24,742 nucleotides of DNA from Nitrospira lenta. Lineage in GTDB: Bacteria; Nitrospirota; Nitrospiria; Nitrospirales; Nitrospiraceae. Below, piece by piece: positions 14,540 to 22,924 of this stretch. The position numbers were made by a program, and so were the translations under genes. The stretch's first letter is position 1, and each line of letters begins with the position of its first letter. Location of the stretch: the NCBI GenBank assembly GCA_945906715.1, contig CAMDRK010000007.1:1-24742 (forward strand). Reading direction: 5' to 3'. The notes beneath the pieces are model-generated. The model was not told the DNA's origin. It made no database searches and saw only the letters and a program-made list of their open reading frames with translations.

Positions 14540-15160
14540 TTAAAAGATTTTTCGATACTGACGTGAATGCACCCCCGACTCGTCGGCAAAGCCGAGGGAG
14601 GCGCTGTCGGGGTTGCCGGTGTCGTTGAGATCGATGCGATAGTGCCCACGGATGGCTTCCATCGCTGTCTCAAAAGGAACGGCCTGGGGATAGAGGTTGC
14701 CCGGCGCATGCGCGCCGCGGGTGAGGGTGCGGATTACGTCAGCCTGTGCATATTGCGCATCGGACACAATGTAGATGTCGGCGACGGCATGGTTCCCCAG
14801 TTTGTGGCCTGGCGTGGTAGCTGGTAGGAGTTCAGTCAAGGTGCCGGCAAGCCGGTCGCTTTTAAACCGCTTCAAGAGCCCGGCAACTTGGCTGTCGGTC
14901 GCTTCAGGAGGAACAGTAAGACTGATGGCATTCATTTCCAAGATGGTCGCATGGACTTTGAAGAGCACCGGCGCCGCTTCAGGATCTTCGATGGTCGGTC
15001 CGGTTGGTCCTTCCGTTCCGGCAGCTTGCTTGTTCTTCGAGCCAGGCACGATGAGAAACACAAACAGCCAGAGTCCTAACAACACACCGAAGACGACGAT
15101 CAAGGGGTGAATTCCGGCACGCTTGCCTTCCTGGTAGGGATTCTTCGACTCCTCACTCAT
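14540..15160 (-). CDS. Single-pass membrane protein of unknown function, 206 aa
   Basis: Begins MSEESKNPYQEGKRAGIHPL, with one membrane span right after (LIVVFGVLLGLWLFVFLIVP, residues about 19-40), then a Gly/Pro/Thr linker (AAGTEGPTGPTIEDPEAAPV) and a soluble domain of about 140 residues with no motif I recognise (FKVHATILEMNAISLTVPPE at its start). The orientation is N-in, with the domain outside the membrane. The start is chosen for GAGGAA 7 nt upstream; a longer open frame to 15247 overlaps mazG and has no support. It overlaps the mazG stop by 8 nt, so the two form one operon. Confidence 0.75.
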   Translation of the reverse strand: MSEESKNPYQEGKRAGIHPLIVVFGVLLGLWLFVFLIVPGSKNKQAAGTEGPTGPTIEDPEAAPVLFKVHATILEMNAISLTVPPEATDSQVAGLLKRFKSDRLAGTLTELLPATTPGHKLGNHAVADIYIVSDAQYAQADVIRTLTRGAHAPGNLYPQAVPFETAMEAIRGHYRIDLNDTGNPDSASLGFADESGVHSRQYRKIF

Positions 15161-16031
15161 AACGGCGTTCCTCGGTGACGGAGACAGAACTCTGCTTCTT
15201 GGCTTCTTCCCACAATCGATCCATTTCTGGGAGCGAAAGGTCTCCAACCGTACGACCCGACGCGGTCGCCTGGGCTTCGATGAACTGAAATCGTTCGACG
15301 AACCGGTTAGCGGCTTGGCGCAGGGCGTCTTCCGGGTTCACTTTGATGAAGCGGGCGAGATTCACAAGAGAAAACACCACGTCGCCGAACTCCGCGACGA
15401 TCTGCGCTTGTCGAGCTGTTGCAACGCCGGCGTCAGACTTTGTCTGGTTCGACATGGGAGCCCGAATCGCAACACGAAGTTCCTGGATTTCTTCCTCGAT
15501 CTTGCCGAGAACCTGATCGAAGCCCTTCGCGTCATGGGTCCAATCGAAGCCGACACGTGACGCGCGGGCTTGAAGTTGATAGGCTCTCAGGAGGGCCGGC
15601 AAGGTCGGCGGCACTCCGTCGAGCACCGAATCCGGCCGCCCGGACGCCTGTCGTTCCGTTCGTTTGATGTCTTCCCAGCGCGCCACCACTTGATCGGCAT
15701 TTGTTGGGGTCAGATCTGCTGACCCATTTCCAAATACATGAGGATGCCGCCGAATCAGTTTGTCGGCCAATTGCTCAAGCACGTCCTCGATGGTAAAGCG
15801 GCCTGCCTCTGACGCGATCTGACTATGAAAGAGCACTTGCAGCAGCACATCGCCCAGTTCCTCAGGAAGTTTGGTCCGGTCCTGCCGATCGAGAATTTCT
15901 AACACTTCGTAGGTTTCTTCGAGCAGATAGGGTTTCAGCGATTCATGCGTTTGCTTGCGGTCCCAGGGGCATCCGTCCGGCGCGCGCAATGCGGCCATCA
16001 AATTAACGAGTGCATGAAATCGTTCCGACAT
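15153..16031 (-). CDS. mazG: MazG nucleoside triphosphate pyrophosphohydrolase
   Basis: Hydrolyses NTPs/dNTPs to the monophosphate and pyrophosphate, cleaning the nucleotide pool in the cytosol. It has the two-domain layout of full-length MazG. The first domain (about residues 8-125) opens with LRAPDGCPWDRKQTHESLKP and has EETYE and ELGD for magnesium binding; the second (about 170-265) has KIEEEIQEL and EFGD. HPHVFG, between them, is typical of E. coli-type MazG. The start is MSERFHALVNLM: GAGGG lies 5 nt upstream, and earlier in-frame Met codons lack conserved sequence. 292 aa against about 263 in E. coli, because of a longer C-terminal tail. Confidence 0.93.
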   Translation of the reverse strand: MSERFHALVNLMAALRAPDGCPWDRKQTHESLKPYLLEETYEVLEILDRQDRTKLPEELGDVLLQVLFHSQIASEAGRFTIEDVLEQLADKLIRRHPHVFGNGSADLTPTNADQVVARWEDIKRTERQASGRPDSVLDGVPPTLPALLRAYQLQARASRVGFDWTHDAKGFDQVLGKIEEEIQELRVAIRAPMSNQTKSDAGVATARQAQIVAEFGDVVFSLVNLARFIKVNPEDALRQAANRFVERFQFIEAQATASGRTVGDLSLPEMDRLWEEAKKQSSVSVTEERRYE

Positions 16032-16065
16032 GGTTGCCCTCATGATCAAACAAAGTTGGCCGCCC

Positions 16066-16071
16066 ATTATA
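16066..16071 (-). promoter_or_regulatory. Probable -10 box for mazG
   Basis: Read leftward this is TATAAT, 34 nt before the mazG ATG. No good -35 is found at 16-18 bp; the best candidates are TTACGA-like. Confidence 0.4.
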
Positions 16072-16125
16072 CCCAGTTCTCGGCAGGCTTCGTAACTACT
16101 GTCAGGGGTCAGGCTGGATGCTAGG

Positions 16126-16235
16126 GGCACAGGCCGAAGGGGTTCAGGCTGAAGTGCTCTGAAATCCGACCTTCAGTCTCCGGCCTAAAAGCCTTCAGCC
16201 TGAACCCCTTCAGCCTATCTACCTGAATCGTTACC
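16126..16235 (-). repeat. GGTAACG-type intergenic repeat, copy 4 (inverted)
   Basis: On the minus strand it begins GGTAACGATTCAGGTAGATA and has the same internal GGGGTTCAGGCTGAAGG and CTTCAGCCTGAACCCC segments as copy 3. It lies in the divergent gap between mazG and the DUF1844 gene; the rest of this gap (16236-16319) shows no other feature. Confidence 0.8.
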
Positions 16236-16319
16236 AGGTTTCAACCAGCTGTGCGCCTTGCGCCGACTTTTGGCCTATGGTAGTGTACGGTCGCTGCATC
16301 TGGAGCGGAGGAAAGGCCT

Positions 16320-16712
16320 GTGGCCGCAGAACAAGAAGAAGGATTTGTCGTTCGGGATCGGCGGGGCGGGAGTGGACCCGACCGTCCCTCCGCTACTTCG
16401 CCTGCCACGTCGGGTGTACAGCCCCACGAGGAAGCGACACCTCACGATTCTCACCAGGGTTCAGGCATTCCCGTCACCTTTTCATCCTTCGTCATTTCAC
16501 TGGGCAGCTCTTCGATGATGTTGATGGGAGAACAGCTGGATCCCCAGCAGCCTCCATTGCCGCCGAACCTGCCGCAAGCGAAAGACATTATCGACTTGCT
16601 CTCGGTCTTGGAAGAGAAGACCAAGGGCAATCTCACGACGGAAGAACAAGCGGTGCTGCGGGATATGCTCTACGCCCTTCGGATGAAGTACGTGAGTTTG
16701 GCTGCCAAGTAG
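16320..16712 (+). CDS. DUF1844 family protein, 130 aa
   Basis: The C-terminal 75 residues are a recognisable DUF1844 domain: FSSFVISLGSSSMMLMGEQL, then PNLPQAKDIIDLLSVLEEKT and TTEEQAVLRDMLYALRMKYV. The function is unknown; related proteins are small and cytosolic. The first 50 residues are charged, low-complexity and Ser/Pro/His-rich. The start is GTG, chosen for GGAGGAAA about 5 nt upstream. It is followed after 82 nt by the sensor kinase gene with no repeat in between. Confidence 0.82.
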   Translation: MAAEQEEGFVVRDRRGGSGPDRPSATSPATSGVQPHEEATPHDSHQGSGIPVTFSSFVISLGSSSMMLMGEQLDPQQPPLPPNLPQAKDIIDLLSVLEEKTKGNLTTEEQAVLRDMLYALRMKYVSLAAK

Positions 16713-16794
16713 TCGTCCCCCCTGCCGCCTGTCGACCCCAGACGTGCCTGTGAATATTCTTTCTTCCATACTCATGTGACACCGACAATCGGGG

Positions 16795-19152
16795 ATGCCG
16801 GATGTGAACGATATCAACAAAGACATAGACTCTCTTCCCGGAACAAACCCGAACCGTGATTCCATGACCAGAATCACGCCGACTCTTGCTGGAGCTGGCC
16901 GATCTTCACGGCTACCCAGACCTGCCCCTGAACCGGAACCTGGAAAGATGCATTTGCGCCCGGTCTGGATCGTCCTGATTCTGCTGCTCCCCTGTCTGGC
17001 TCTGACCTTTTACTACTCCCAAGTTGTGGCTCCCGGTGGCGAGGAAACAGATTCCTTTCTGCCGACCACCAGCTACGCATTCGTGCTCCTGCTCATCAAC
17101 CTCGACCTGATTGGGTTTGTCGTGCTGCTGCTGCTGCTCTCCCGCAACCTCATCAAGGCCTATTTCGAACGAAGGCATCGGCTATTTGGGTCCGGGTTTC
17201 GAACAAAGTTGGTGGCGGCCTTCATCGGCTTTTCACTCATTCCGACGGTACTCCTTGCGCTGGTCGCAAGCGGGCTGGTGAATAAGGCCGTGGATGTCTG
17301 GTTCAGCGATGAAATCGAGCAGGTCATGCGGGATTCCTATGACGTGGCGCGGATGCAGCATGCCGGTCACATTACATTGGCCGTAAACAGTGCCAGAGCC
17401 ATCAGCCATGAAATCTACAGAGAGGATATGTTGCTGGCGGAACAGCGGGATCTGTTGGTGGCAGCCATGGCGCGCAAACGGGCTGAGTTCGGCGTGGCAG
17501 GCATTGAAGTCTTCTCTGCCAAAATGGAAACCCTCACCAAGGCGCTGGATCTCGACGTGCCCTCATCGGCTCTCGATCTGCCGATCGGCCAGCTCGTGCT
17601 CCAAGTCATCAACGGGAAGCAGGAAGTCAATGCGGTACAAGAGGCACAAACCGGACGCTTAGTGCGGGCTGCCGCCCCTATCGCGGCAAGCGGAGGCGGA
17701 GGCGGCGGCGAGATCGGTGGCGTAGTCGTGGTGGAAGCCTATGTGCCTGAATCGTTGCTGGCGAAAATGGAAGGGATCGGCCATCAGTACGACGAGTACA
17801 AGCAGACCAAAGCCATGAAAAACCCGATCAAGGCCGGGGCCTATCTCTTCGTTGCCGTCATCACAGTGCTCATCTTATTCGGGGCGACCTGGTTTGGGTT
17901 TTATGTTGCGCGGGGTATCACAGTGCCGATTCAACTGTTGGCCGAAGCCACGGAGGCCATTGCCCAAGGGGATCTCTCCGTCCGGATCGAGGCCAAGGCG
18001 ACCGATGAAATCGGCACGTTAATCGATTCATTCAACCGTATGACGTCGGATCTGCAAGGGAGCAAGTCCGAGATCGAAGAGGCTAATATCTCGCTACGCC
18101 ACAGCAATCTCGAACTCGATCGCCGCCGTGCCTACATCGAAACGGTGGTCGAGACGATCGCCGCAGGCCTGCTCTCCATCGATAAAAACGGGCTGATCAC
18201 GAATTTCAATCCGTCCGGTGAACGAATCCTTGGGCTTGCAGCGGATCGATTTCATAGCAGACCGGCCAATGATGTCTTCAAAGAGTTTCGACTCGATCTG
18301 TTCCAGACAGTCTATGATCGGATGTTGGCCGATCAGCGAGATACGCTGGCGCTCGAAGGCCAGATGGAAATTGACGGAAGATATTTGACCATCGGGCTTC
18401 ATGGGTCGCGCATGAAGGATGAGGCGAATAAAGACCTCGGCATCGTGCTGGTGTTCGAAGATCTCACGGAGTTGATCAAGGCGCAAAAAGTGGCGGCCTG
18501 GCAAGAAGTAGCCCGGCGGGTGGCCCACGAAATTAAGAACCCGTTGACGCCCATCCAGTTGTCTGCACAACGTTTGCGGAAGAAGTTTGCCGAGAAGTCG
18601 CCGGATTTCGAGACGGTCTTCGACGAAGCCACGAACGTGATCATCAACGAAGTGACGAGCCTCAAGCATATGGTCGACGAATTTTCGAAGTTTGCCCGGC
18701 TGCCAACTCCGCAGATGGCGCATCAGTCGCTCCACGATGTGATCAACGAAGTCACGCCGCTCTATCGAGGGGCCCACAAGGATGTGGAGATGATCGTAGC
18801 GCTGGACGAAGATCTCCCGTCGCTCAACTTCGACCGAGAACAGCTCAAGCGAGTGATGGTCAACCTGCTGGACAATGCGATTCAGGCGATGCACCAAAAA
18901 GGGAGGGTCTGGCTGTCGACGAAATATGATACCAAACGCCGTCTGGCCATCGTGAGCGTGGCGGATGAAGGCCCGGGCATTGCGCCGGAAGACCAGGAAA
19001 AACTGTTTGTGCCATACTTCACGCGGAAGAAAACAGGAACGGGGCTGGGATTGGCGATCGTGCGGCGCATCATTACCGATCATGAGGGGCAGATTCATGC
19101 GAGCCAAAATCAGCCCAAAGGGGCCATGTTCACGTTCGAATTGCCAGTCTAA
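16795..19152 (+). CDS. NtrY-like membrane sensor histidine kinase
   Basis: A 785-aa kinase that should sense a signal at the membrane and phosphorylate the regulator encoded next. Order: Pro-rich N-terminus; three membrane spans (about residues 55-77, 90-118, 135-160); a sensor region of about 180 residues with a Gly run (SGGGGGGEIGG); a fourth span (about 350-375); HAMP (RGITVPIQLLAEATEAIAQG); PAS (about 440-555); HisKA with phospho-acceptor His578 (RRVAHEIKNPLTP); and HATPase_c with NLLDNAIQAM, DEGPGIAP and TGTGLGLAIV. This is the NtrY plan, hence NtrY-like; the stimulus, nitrogen or otherwise, cannot be read. The start is uncertain: ATG 16795 has poor spacing, while GTG 16804 has GGGGA at about 8 nt. 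Confidence 0.92.
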   Translation: MPDVNDINKDIDSLPGTNPNRDSMTRITPTLAGAGRSSRLPRPAPEPEPGKMHLRPVWIVLILLLPCLALTFYYSQVVAPGGEETDSFLPTTSYAFVLLLINLDLIGFVVLLLLLSRNLIKAYFERRHRLFGSGFRTKLVAAFIGFSLIPTVLLALVASGLVNKAVDVWFSDEIEQVMRDSYDVARMQHAGHITLAVNSARAISHEIYREDMLLAEQRDLLVAAMARKRAEFGVAGIEVFSAKMETLTKALDLDVPSSALDLPIGQLVLQVINGKQEVNAVQEAQTGRLVRAAAPIAASGGGGGGEIGGVVVVEAYVPESLLAKMEGIGHQYDEYKQTKAMKNPIKAGAYLFVAVITVLILFGATWFGFYVARGITVPIQLLAEATEAIAQGDLSVRIEAKATDEIGTLIDSFNRMTSDLQGSKSEIEEANISLRHSNLELDRRRAYIETVVETIAAGLLSIDKNGLITNFNPSGERILGLAADRFHSRPANDVFKEFRLDLFQTVYDRMLADQRDTLALEGQMEIDGRYLTIGLHGSRMKDEANKDLGIVLVFEDLTELIKAQKVAAWQEVARRVAHEIKNPLTPIQLSAQRLRKKFAEKSPDFETVFDEATNVIINEVTSLKHMVDEFSKFARLPTPQMAHQSLHDVINEVTPLYRGAHKDVEMIVALDEDLPSLNFDREQLKRVMVNLLDNAIQAMHQKGRVWLSTKYDTKRRLAIVSVADEGPGIAPEDQEKLFVPYFTRKKTGTGLGLAIVRRIITDHEGQIHASQNQPKGAMFTFELPV

Positions 19153-19156
19153 ACAC

Positions 19157-19242
19157 GTGAGGGGTAAGGGGTTAGGGGTAAGGCGGCGAATACCGTACTG
19201 CTCCGGGACACCTTACGCCTTACGTTTAACGCCTAACGGAGC
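19157..19242. repeat. Two-armed 7-bp-periodic element between the kinase and regulator genes
   Basis: The left arm (19157-19184) is GTGAGGG, GTAAGGG, GTTAGGG, GTAAGGC. The right arm (19208-19242) is ACACCTT, ACGCCTT, ACGTTTA, ACGCCTA, ACGGAGC; the last unit contains the GGAG ribosome site of the regulator gene. The arms pair (GGTAAGGCG against CGCCTTACG-like sequence). Confidence 0.72.
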
Positions 19243-19245
19243 GCC

Positions 19246-20640
19246 ATGTCTGCATCGATCTTAATTGTGGATGACGAAGAGCCGATTCTCACGTCCTTGA
19301 GCAGCATTCTGCGGGATGAGGGGTATGAAGTGGCGGTGGCAAAGAACGGCGTGGAGGCATTGCGTGTCTACACCATGGATCCACCCGACCTCATGCTCCT
19401 CGATATCTGGATGCCGGAAATGGACGGCATGGAAACCTTGCGTCGGGTTCGTGAGCTGATGCCGACGGCACAAGTGATGATGATGTCCGGGCATGGGTCG
19501 ATCGAAACGGCGGTCAAGGCGATCAAGCTGGGGGCCTATGACTATATTGAAAAGCCCCTGTCGCTCGAGAATGTCACGCTGCGCGTCAAACATGCGTTGG
19601 ATCAATACCGGTTGGAACAGGAGAACCGGACACTCCGGACTACGGTCCAGAGGAAGTTCGAGTTGGTGGGACAGTCGCCTGCGATGCAACAGTTGCGGCA
19701 ACTGATCGACACAGCCGGACCGACCAATAGCCGCGTGTTGATCGGGGGGGAAAACGGAACAGGGAAAGAGCTTGTGGCCAGGGCCATCCATCTGCAGAGC
19801 GCCAGGGCCGGTCGACAGTTTGTCGCGGTGAATTGTGCCGCCATCCCGGAGACCTTAATCGAAAGTGAGCTGTTCGGACACGAAAAGGGTTCCTTCACCG
19901 GTGCCACGTCGATGAAACGCGGGCAATTCGAGCAGGCGGACGGGGGCACGCTGTTTCTCGATGAAATCGCTGACATGAGCTTGAACACCCAGGCGAAGGT
20001 ACTGCGGGCCCTCCAGGAGCAGCAATTCACTCGTGTCGGGGGAACCAAGCTCATGAAGGTCGATGTTCGGGTGTTAGCCGCGTCAAATAAGGATTTGCTC
20101 AAGGAAATCGAGAAAGGCACATTTCGCGATGACCTCTTCTACCGGCTCAATGTGGTACCGATCGTCGTGCCGCCGCTCAGGGCACGTCAGGAAGATATCC
20201 CGCTGCTCATTCGCCACTTCATGAAGGTCCATGCGGAAGAGCAGGGGTTGCGGGTGAAAGAGGTTTCGCCGGAAGCGATGGCGGTGTTTCAACAATATGA
20301 CTGGCCTGGAAATATTCGAGAATTGCGGAACTTGATCGAGCGATTGATGATCATGGTGCCAGGGCCAGTCATTGAGGCGGCCCAAGCAGGCCTCTCATTA
20401 CAGGCGCGTCCGGTTGGGCCAGCGGCCCAGTCAGCAGCTCCAGCGGCCAATCCAATCTTTGCGCAGTCGTATGACTCACTCAGAGACGCCCGCAATGCCT
20501 TTGAAAAGGACTATATTGCGCGAAAGCTCCGTGAACATCATTGGAACATTTCTCGCACGGCTGAAGAATTGAAAATCGAACGAAGTCATCTCCATCGGAA
20601 AATCAAGTTACTGGATGTGGAGATGCGTCCGGAGGGCTGA
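19246..20640 (+). CDS. NtrX/NtrC-family sigma-54-dependent response regulator
   Basis: Partner of the NtrY-like kinase. Residues 1-120 are the receiver, with acidic pocket D9/D10, phospho-acceptor D53 (LLDIWMPEMDG), a Ser in MMMSGHGS and the Lys of IEKPLSLE. Residues about 140-370 are the AAA+ domain with Walker A (GENGTGKE), ESELFGHEKGSFTGAT, Walker B (GGTLFLDEIADM) and WPGNIRELRNLIERL. The C-terminus is a Fis-type HTH (NISRTAEELKIERSHLHRKI). The sigma-54 contact loop reads GSFTGA rather than GAFTGA, a variant seen in working activators, so activation of RNA polymerase-sigma-54 is likely. The ATG has CGGAG 4 nt upstream. No sigma-54 promoter was seen in this window. Confidence 0.93.
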   Translation: MSASILIVDDEEPILTSLSSILRDEGYEVAVAKNGVEALRVYTMDPPDLMLLDIWMPEMDGMETLRRVRELMPTAQVMMMSGHGSIETAVKAIKLGAYDYIEKPLSLENVTLRVKHALDQYRLEQENRTLRTTVQRKFELVGQSPAMQQLRQLIDTAGPTNSRVLIGGENGTGKELVARAIHLQSARAGRQFVAVNCAAIPETLIESELFGHEKGSFTGATSMKRGQFEQADGGTLFLDEIADMSLNTQAKVLRALQEQQFTRVGGTKLMKVDVRVLAASNKDLLKEIEKGTFRDDLFYRLNVVPIVVPPLRARQEDIPLLIRHFMKVHAEEQGLRVKEVSPEAMAVFQQYDWPGNIRELRNLIERLMIMVPGPVIEAAQAGLSLQARPVGPAAQSAAPAANPIFAQSYDSLRDARNAFEKDYIARKLREHHWNISRTAEELKIERSHLHRKIKLLDVEMRPEG

Positions 20641-20832
20641 GCTGCTGCCGCTTAAAGCCGGAACCGTGTCGGTCCGCTGTACGCCTCGCCTGCGCTGCGC
20701 TGCGGAACTTGCTGTGTTCGTTGCGCAGGCGCAAACACAGCTTCGAACAGTCCTCGCGACCGGCCTCGGGCCGTCGCTCAGGCTCGGCTACATCGGCACA
20801 CGACACGGCTCCGATGCCCGCTTCAGCAGCTC
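20639..20832. repeat. 194-bp element with about 32-bp inverted ends after the regulator gene
   Basis: The left end (20639-20671) begins GAGCTGCTGCCGCTTAAAGC and ends ACCGTGTCG; the right end (20801-20832) read inverted begins GAGCTGCTGAAGCGGGCATC and ends GCCGTGTCG. The centre contains its own palindrome (CGCCTGCG against CGCAGGCG). It overlaps the regulator's TGA. The rest of the gap to purM (20833-20948) shows nothing I can name. Confidence 0.7.
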
Positions 20833-20948
20833 GCCCTCCTCAATGGTGTGAGACAGGAACGGAAAGAGGCAGAGGTCACTGAGACACCAGCAGACATATG
20901 GCAGAGAGATACCCATAAATTTTCTAGAGTTCGTCCTTCGCTCCTCCG

Positions 20949-20978
20949 TTGACCTCTGCGACAGCCCTCCGCTAAGAT
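20949..20978 (+). promoter_or_regulatory. Sigma-70-type promoter for purM
   Basis: TTGACC (20949-20954), an 18-bp spacer, then TAAGAT (20973-20978). The -10 ends 10 nt before the purM ATG at 20989, so the leader would be about 0-5 nt. Confidence 0.55.
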
Positions 20979-20988
20979 GCGCCCTCCT

Positions 20989-22026
20989 ATGACAACCTAT
21001 CGAGATGCCGGAGTCGATATCGATGCGGGCGACGAGTTCGTCGACCGCATTTCGCCATTGGTGCGATCCACATTCCGTCCGGAAGTCCTGACGGACCTTG
21101 GCGGGTTCGGCGGATTGTTTCGGCTGCAGGCCCATCGTTATGCTGAACCGGTTCTGGTCTCCGGCACCGATGGGGTCGGAACGAAATTGAAAATCGCCTT
21201 CCTCACGGATCGTCACGATACCGTCGGGATCGATCTGGTGGCCATGTGTGTGAACGACATCGTGGTCAGCGGCGCCGAACCGCTGTTCTTCTTGGATTAC
21301 TTCGCAACGGGAAAGCTTGCCGTCCCCAAGGCTGAGTCTGTGCTCAAGGGGATTGCCGAGGGTTGTCGCCAAGCCGGCTGCGCCTTAATCGGCGGAGAAA
21401 CCGCCGAGATGCCCTCCTTTTATGCGGAGGGCGAGTATGACCTGGCAGGGTTCGCCGTCGGAGTGGTGGATCGGCCCAAGATCATCGATGGCCGCAACAT
21501 CGTACCGGGCGATGCCATCATTGGATTGGCTTCGACTGGTCTGCATAGCAACGGCTATTCCCTGGCCCGTCGTGTCTTGTTAGATCAGGCAAAACTCAAC
21601 ATGACCAGTCGCCTGCCTGAGATCGATCAGCCTCTGGGAGACGTCTTACTGACTCCAACCAGAATCTACGCCAAGCAGGTCCTCACATTGATCCAGGAAT
21701 ATCCCATCAAAGGCATTGCCCACATCACCGGCGGCGGCATTACCGAGAATCTCCCGCGAGTGTTTCCGTCAGGCGTGCGGGCACAGGTGCAACGGAGCGC
21801 CTGGTCCGTGCCGCCTATTTTCCAGGCGATTGCGCGGCTTGGACAGGTCGAGCGTGAGGAAATGTATCGCGTCTTCAACATGGGGATCGGATTGATTCTC
21901 GTGGTGCCGGAGGCAGCTGCTCAGGCGATCGTTGCGCGCGCCACGGCATTGGGTGATCCAGCTTGCCAGATTGGAACCATCGTGTCATCGACCGGCGACG
22001 TGCCCTTGGTGGAGTATGTCGATTAA
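20989..22026 (+). CDS. purM: Phosphoribosylformylglycinamidine cyclo-ligase (AIR synthetase)
   Basis: ATP-dependent ring closure of FGAM to AIR, the fifth step of purine synthesis. It starts MTTYRDAGVDIDAGDEFVDR and is 345 aa, the same length as E. coli PurM. Family motifs: GGFGGLF, VSGTDGVGTKLKIAF, GIDLVAMCVNDIVVSGAEPL, GGETAEMPSFY and TGLHSNGYSLARR. An upstream in-frame ATG (20977) overlaps the -10 box and adds four residues, so 20989 is preferred. No Shine-Dalgarno is visible. It overlaps purN by 11 nt, giving a purMN unit. Confidence 0.96.
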   Translation: MTTYRDAGVDIDAGDEFVDRISPLVRSTFRPEVLTDLGGFGGLFRLQAHRYAEPVLVSGTDGVGTKLKIAFLTDRHDTVGIDLVAMCVNDIVVSGAEPLFFLDYFATGKLAVPKAESVLKGIAEGCRQAGCALIGGETAEMPSFYAEGEYDLAGFAVGVVDRPKIIDGRNIVPGDAIIGLASTGLHSNGYSLARRVLLDQAKLNMTSRLPEIDQPLGDVLLTPTRIYAKQVLTLIQEYPIKGIAHITGGGITENLPRVFPSGVRAQVQRSAWSVPPIFQAIARLGQVEREEMYRVFNMGIGLILVVPEAAAQAIVARATALGDPACQIGTIVSSTGDVPLVEYVD

Positions 22027-22690
22027 GCGGAAGGATGCGCTGCGAGTCGCCGTGTTGGCATCCGGGCGCGGATCGAATCTTCAGGCGGTCATCGACGCGA
22101 TCGAAACGGGAACGGTTCAGGCGAAGATCGTCGCCGTCATCAGCAACAAGAAAGATGCTCCGGCATTAGAACGAGCCCACCGACATGGACTCTCCAGCCT
22201 CTTCGTCGATCCCAAGCCCTATGCAGGCAGACCCGATAGTCGTGAAGCCTACGATCGCGAACTCCTTGATGTGCTTCGGCGGCACGATGTGGAGTTGGTG
22301 TTATTGGCCGGGTATATGAAGATCGTGACAAAGGTCCTCGTGGAGGCCTTTGCGAATCGTATGATGAACATTCATCCGTCCCTGTTGCCCTCTTTCCCAG
22401 GGTTAGATGTGCAGAAGAAAGCGATCGAATGGGGCTGCAAACTTGCCGGATGTACAGTCCACTTTGTGACAGAAGGCGTCGATGAAGGGCCGATCATTCT
22501 TCAAGCAGCAGTTCCAATTCTCGATGACGACACTTCCGACACGCTGGCCGCTCGAATTCTCGAACAAGAACATAAGATCTACCCACGAGCAATTCAACTT
22601 TTCGCCGAAGGACGATTGCGAGTGGTGGGGAGGCGGGTCGTCATCGAAGGGGGTAAACCGCTCGGAGAGACGATCATCAATTCATCGTAG
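22016..22690 (+). CDS. purN: Phosphoribosylglycinamide formyltransferase (GART)
   Basis: Transfers a formyl group from 10-formyl-THF to GAR in purine synthesis. 224 aa, near the family's usual 200-215. Motifs: AVLASGRGSNLQAVIDAIET (phosphoribosyl binding), LAGYMKIVTK, the catalytic Asn/His in MNIHPSLLPSFPG, and GCTVHFVTEGVDEGPIILQA with the catalytic Asp. The ATG lies inside the last codons of purM with GGTGGAG just before it, so translation is coupled to purM. Its last codons extend to the usual LPGRL-like tail (IQLFAEGRLRVVGRRVVIEG). Confidence 0.95.
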   Translation: MSIKRKDALRVAVLASGRGSNLQAVIDAIETGTVQAKIVAVISNKKDAPALERAHRHGLSSLFVDPKPYAGRPDSREAYDRELLDVLRRHDVELVLLAGYMKIVTKVLVEAFANRMMNIHPSLLPSFPGLDVQKKAIEWGCKLAGCTVHFVTEGVDEGPIILQAAVPILDDDTSDTLAARILEQEHKIYPRAIQLFAEGRLRVVGRRVVIEGGKPLGETIINSS

Positions 22691-22735
22691 AAAACCTAGA
22701 GCGAACTTCCGGTAGAGACTCGTGCAGGGCTTGTG

Positions 22736-22741
22736 TATAAT
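22736..22741 (+). promoter_or_regulatory. Possible -10 box upstream of a structured region and tRNA-Ala
   Basis: A perfect TATAAT, but no good -35 at 16-18 bp and 183 bp to the tRNA. It would start transcription near 22748, in a GC-rich stretch with complementary segments (ACGCGAGC at about 22753 and GCTCGCGT at about 22844). Confidence 0.35.
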
Positions 22742-22867
22742 GCGCTGACGAGGACGCGAGCATCCACCTCCCCGTTCTCTGACGCAGTGTGAAAGCCGAG
22801 GCAATTCCGCTTCGGGAAATTCCGCGGGGTTTAAAGTCCAGCGCTCGCGTTCCCATTGTGTTTCCAG

Positions 22868-22913
22868 GTTCTGAGACTTGACACTCAGAACTCAGCACTC
22901 AAAACTCAATACT
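22868..22913. repeat. 7-bp-periodic ACTCAGA-type element upstream of tRNA-Ala
   Basis: Units ACTCAGA-like: CACTCAGA, ACTCAGC, ACTCAAA, ACTCAAT, ACT from 22882 to 22913, preceded by GTTCTGA, GACTTGA, which pairs with CTCAGAAC. It ends 11 nt before the tRNA. Confidence 0.65.
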
Positions 22914-22924
22914 GTCTTCTGCGT

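Noticed and set aside
21932..22015. Open frame extending purN upstream
   Set aside because: It is within purM, and PurN homology starts just after ATG 22016.
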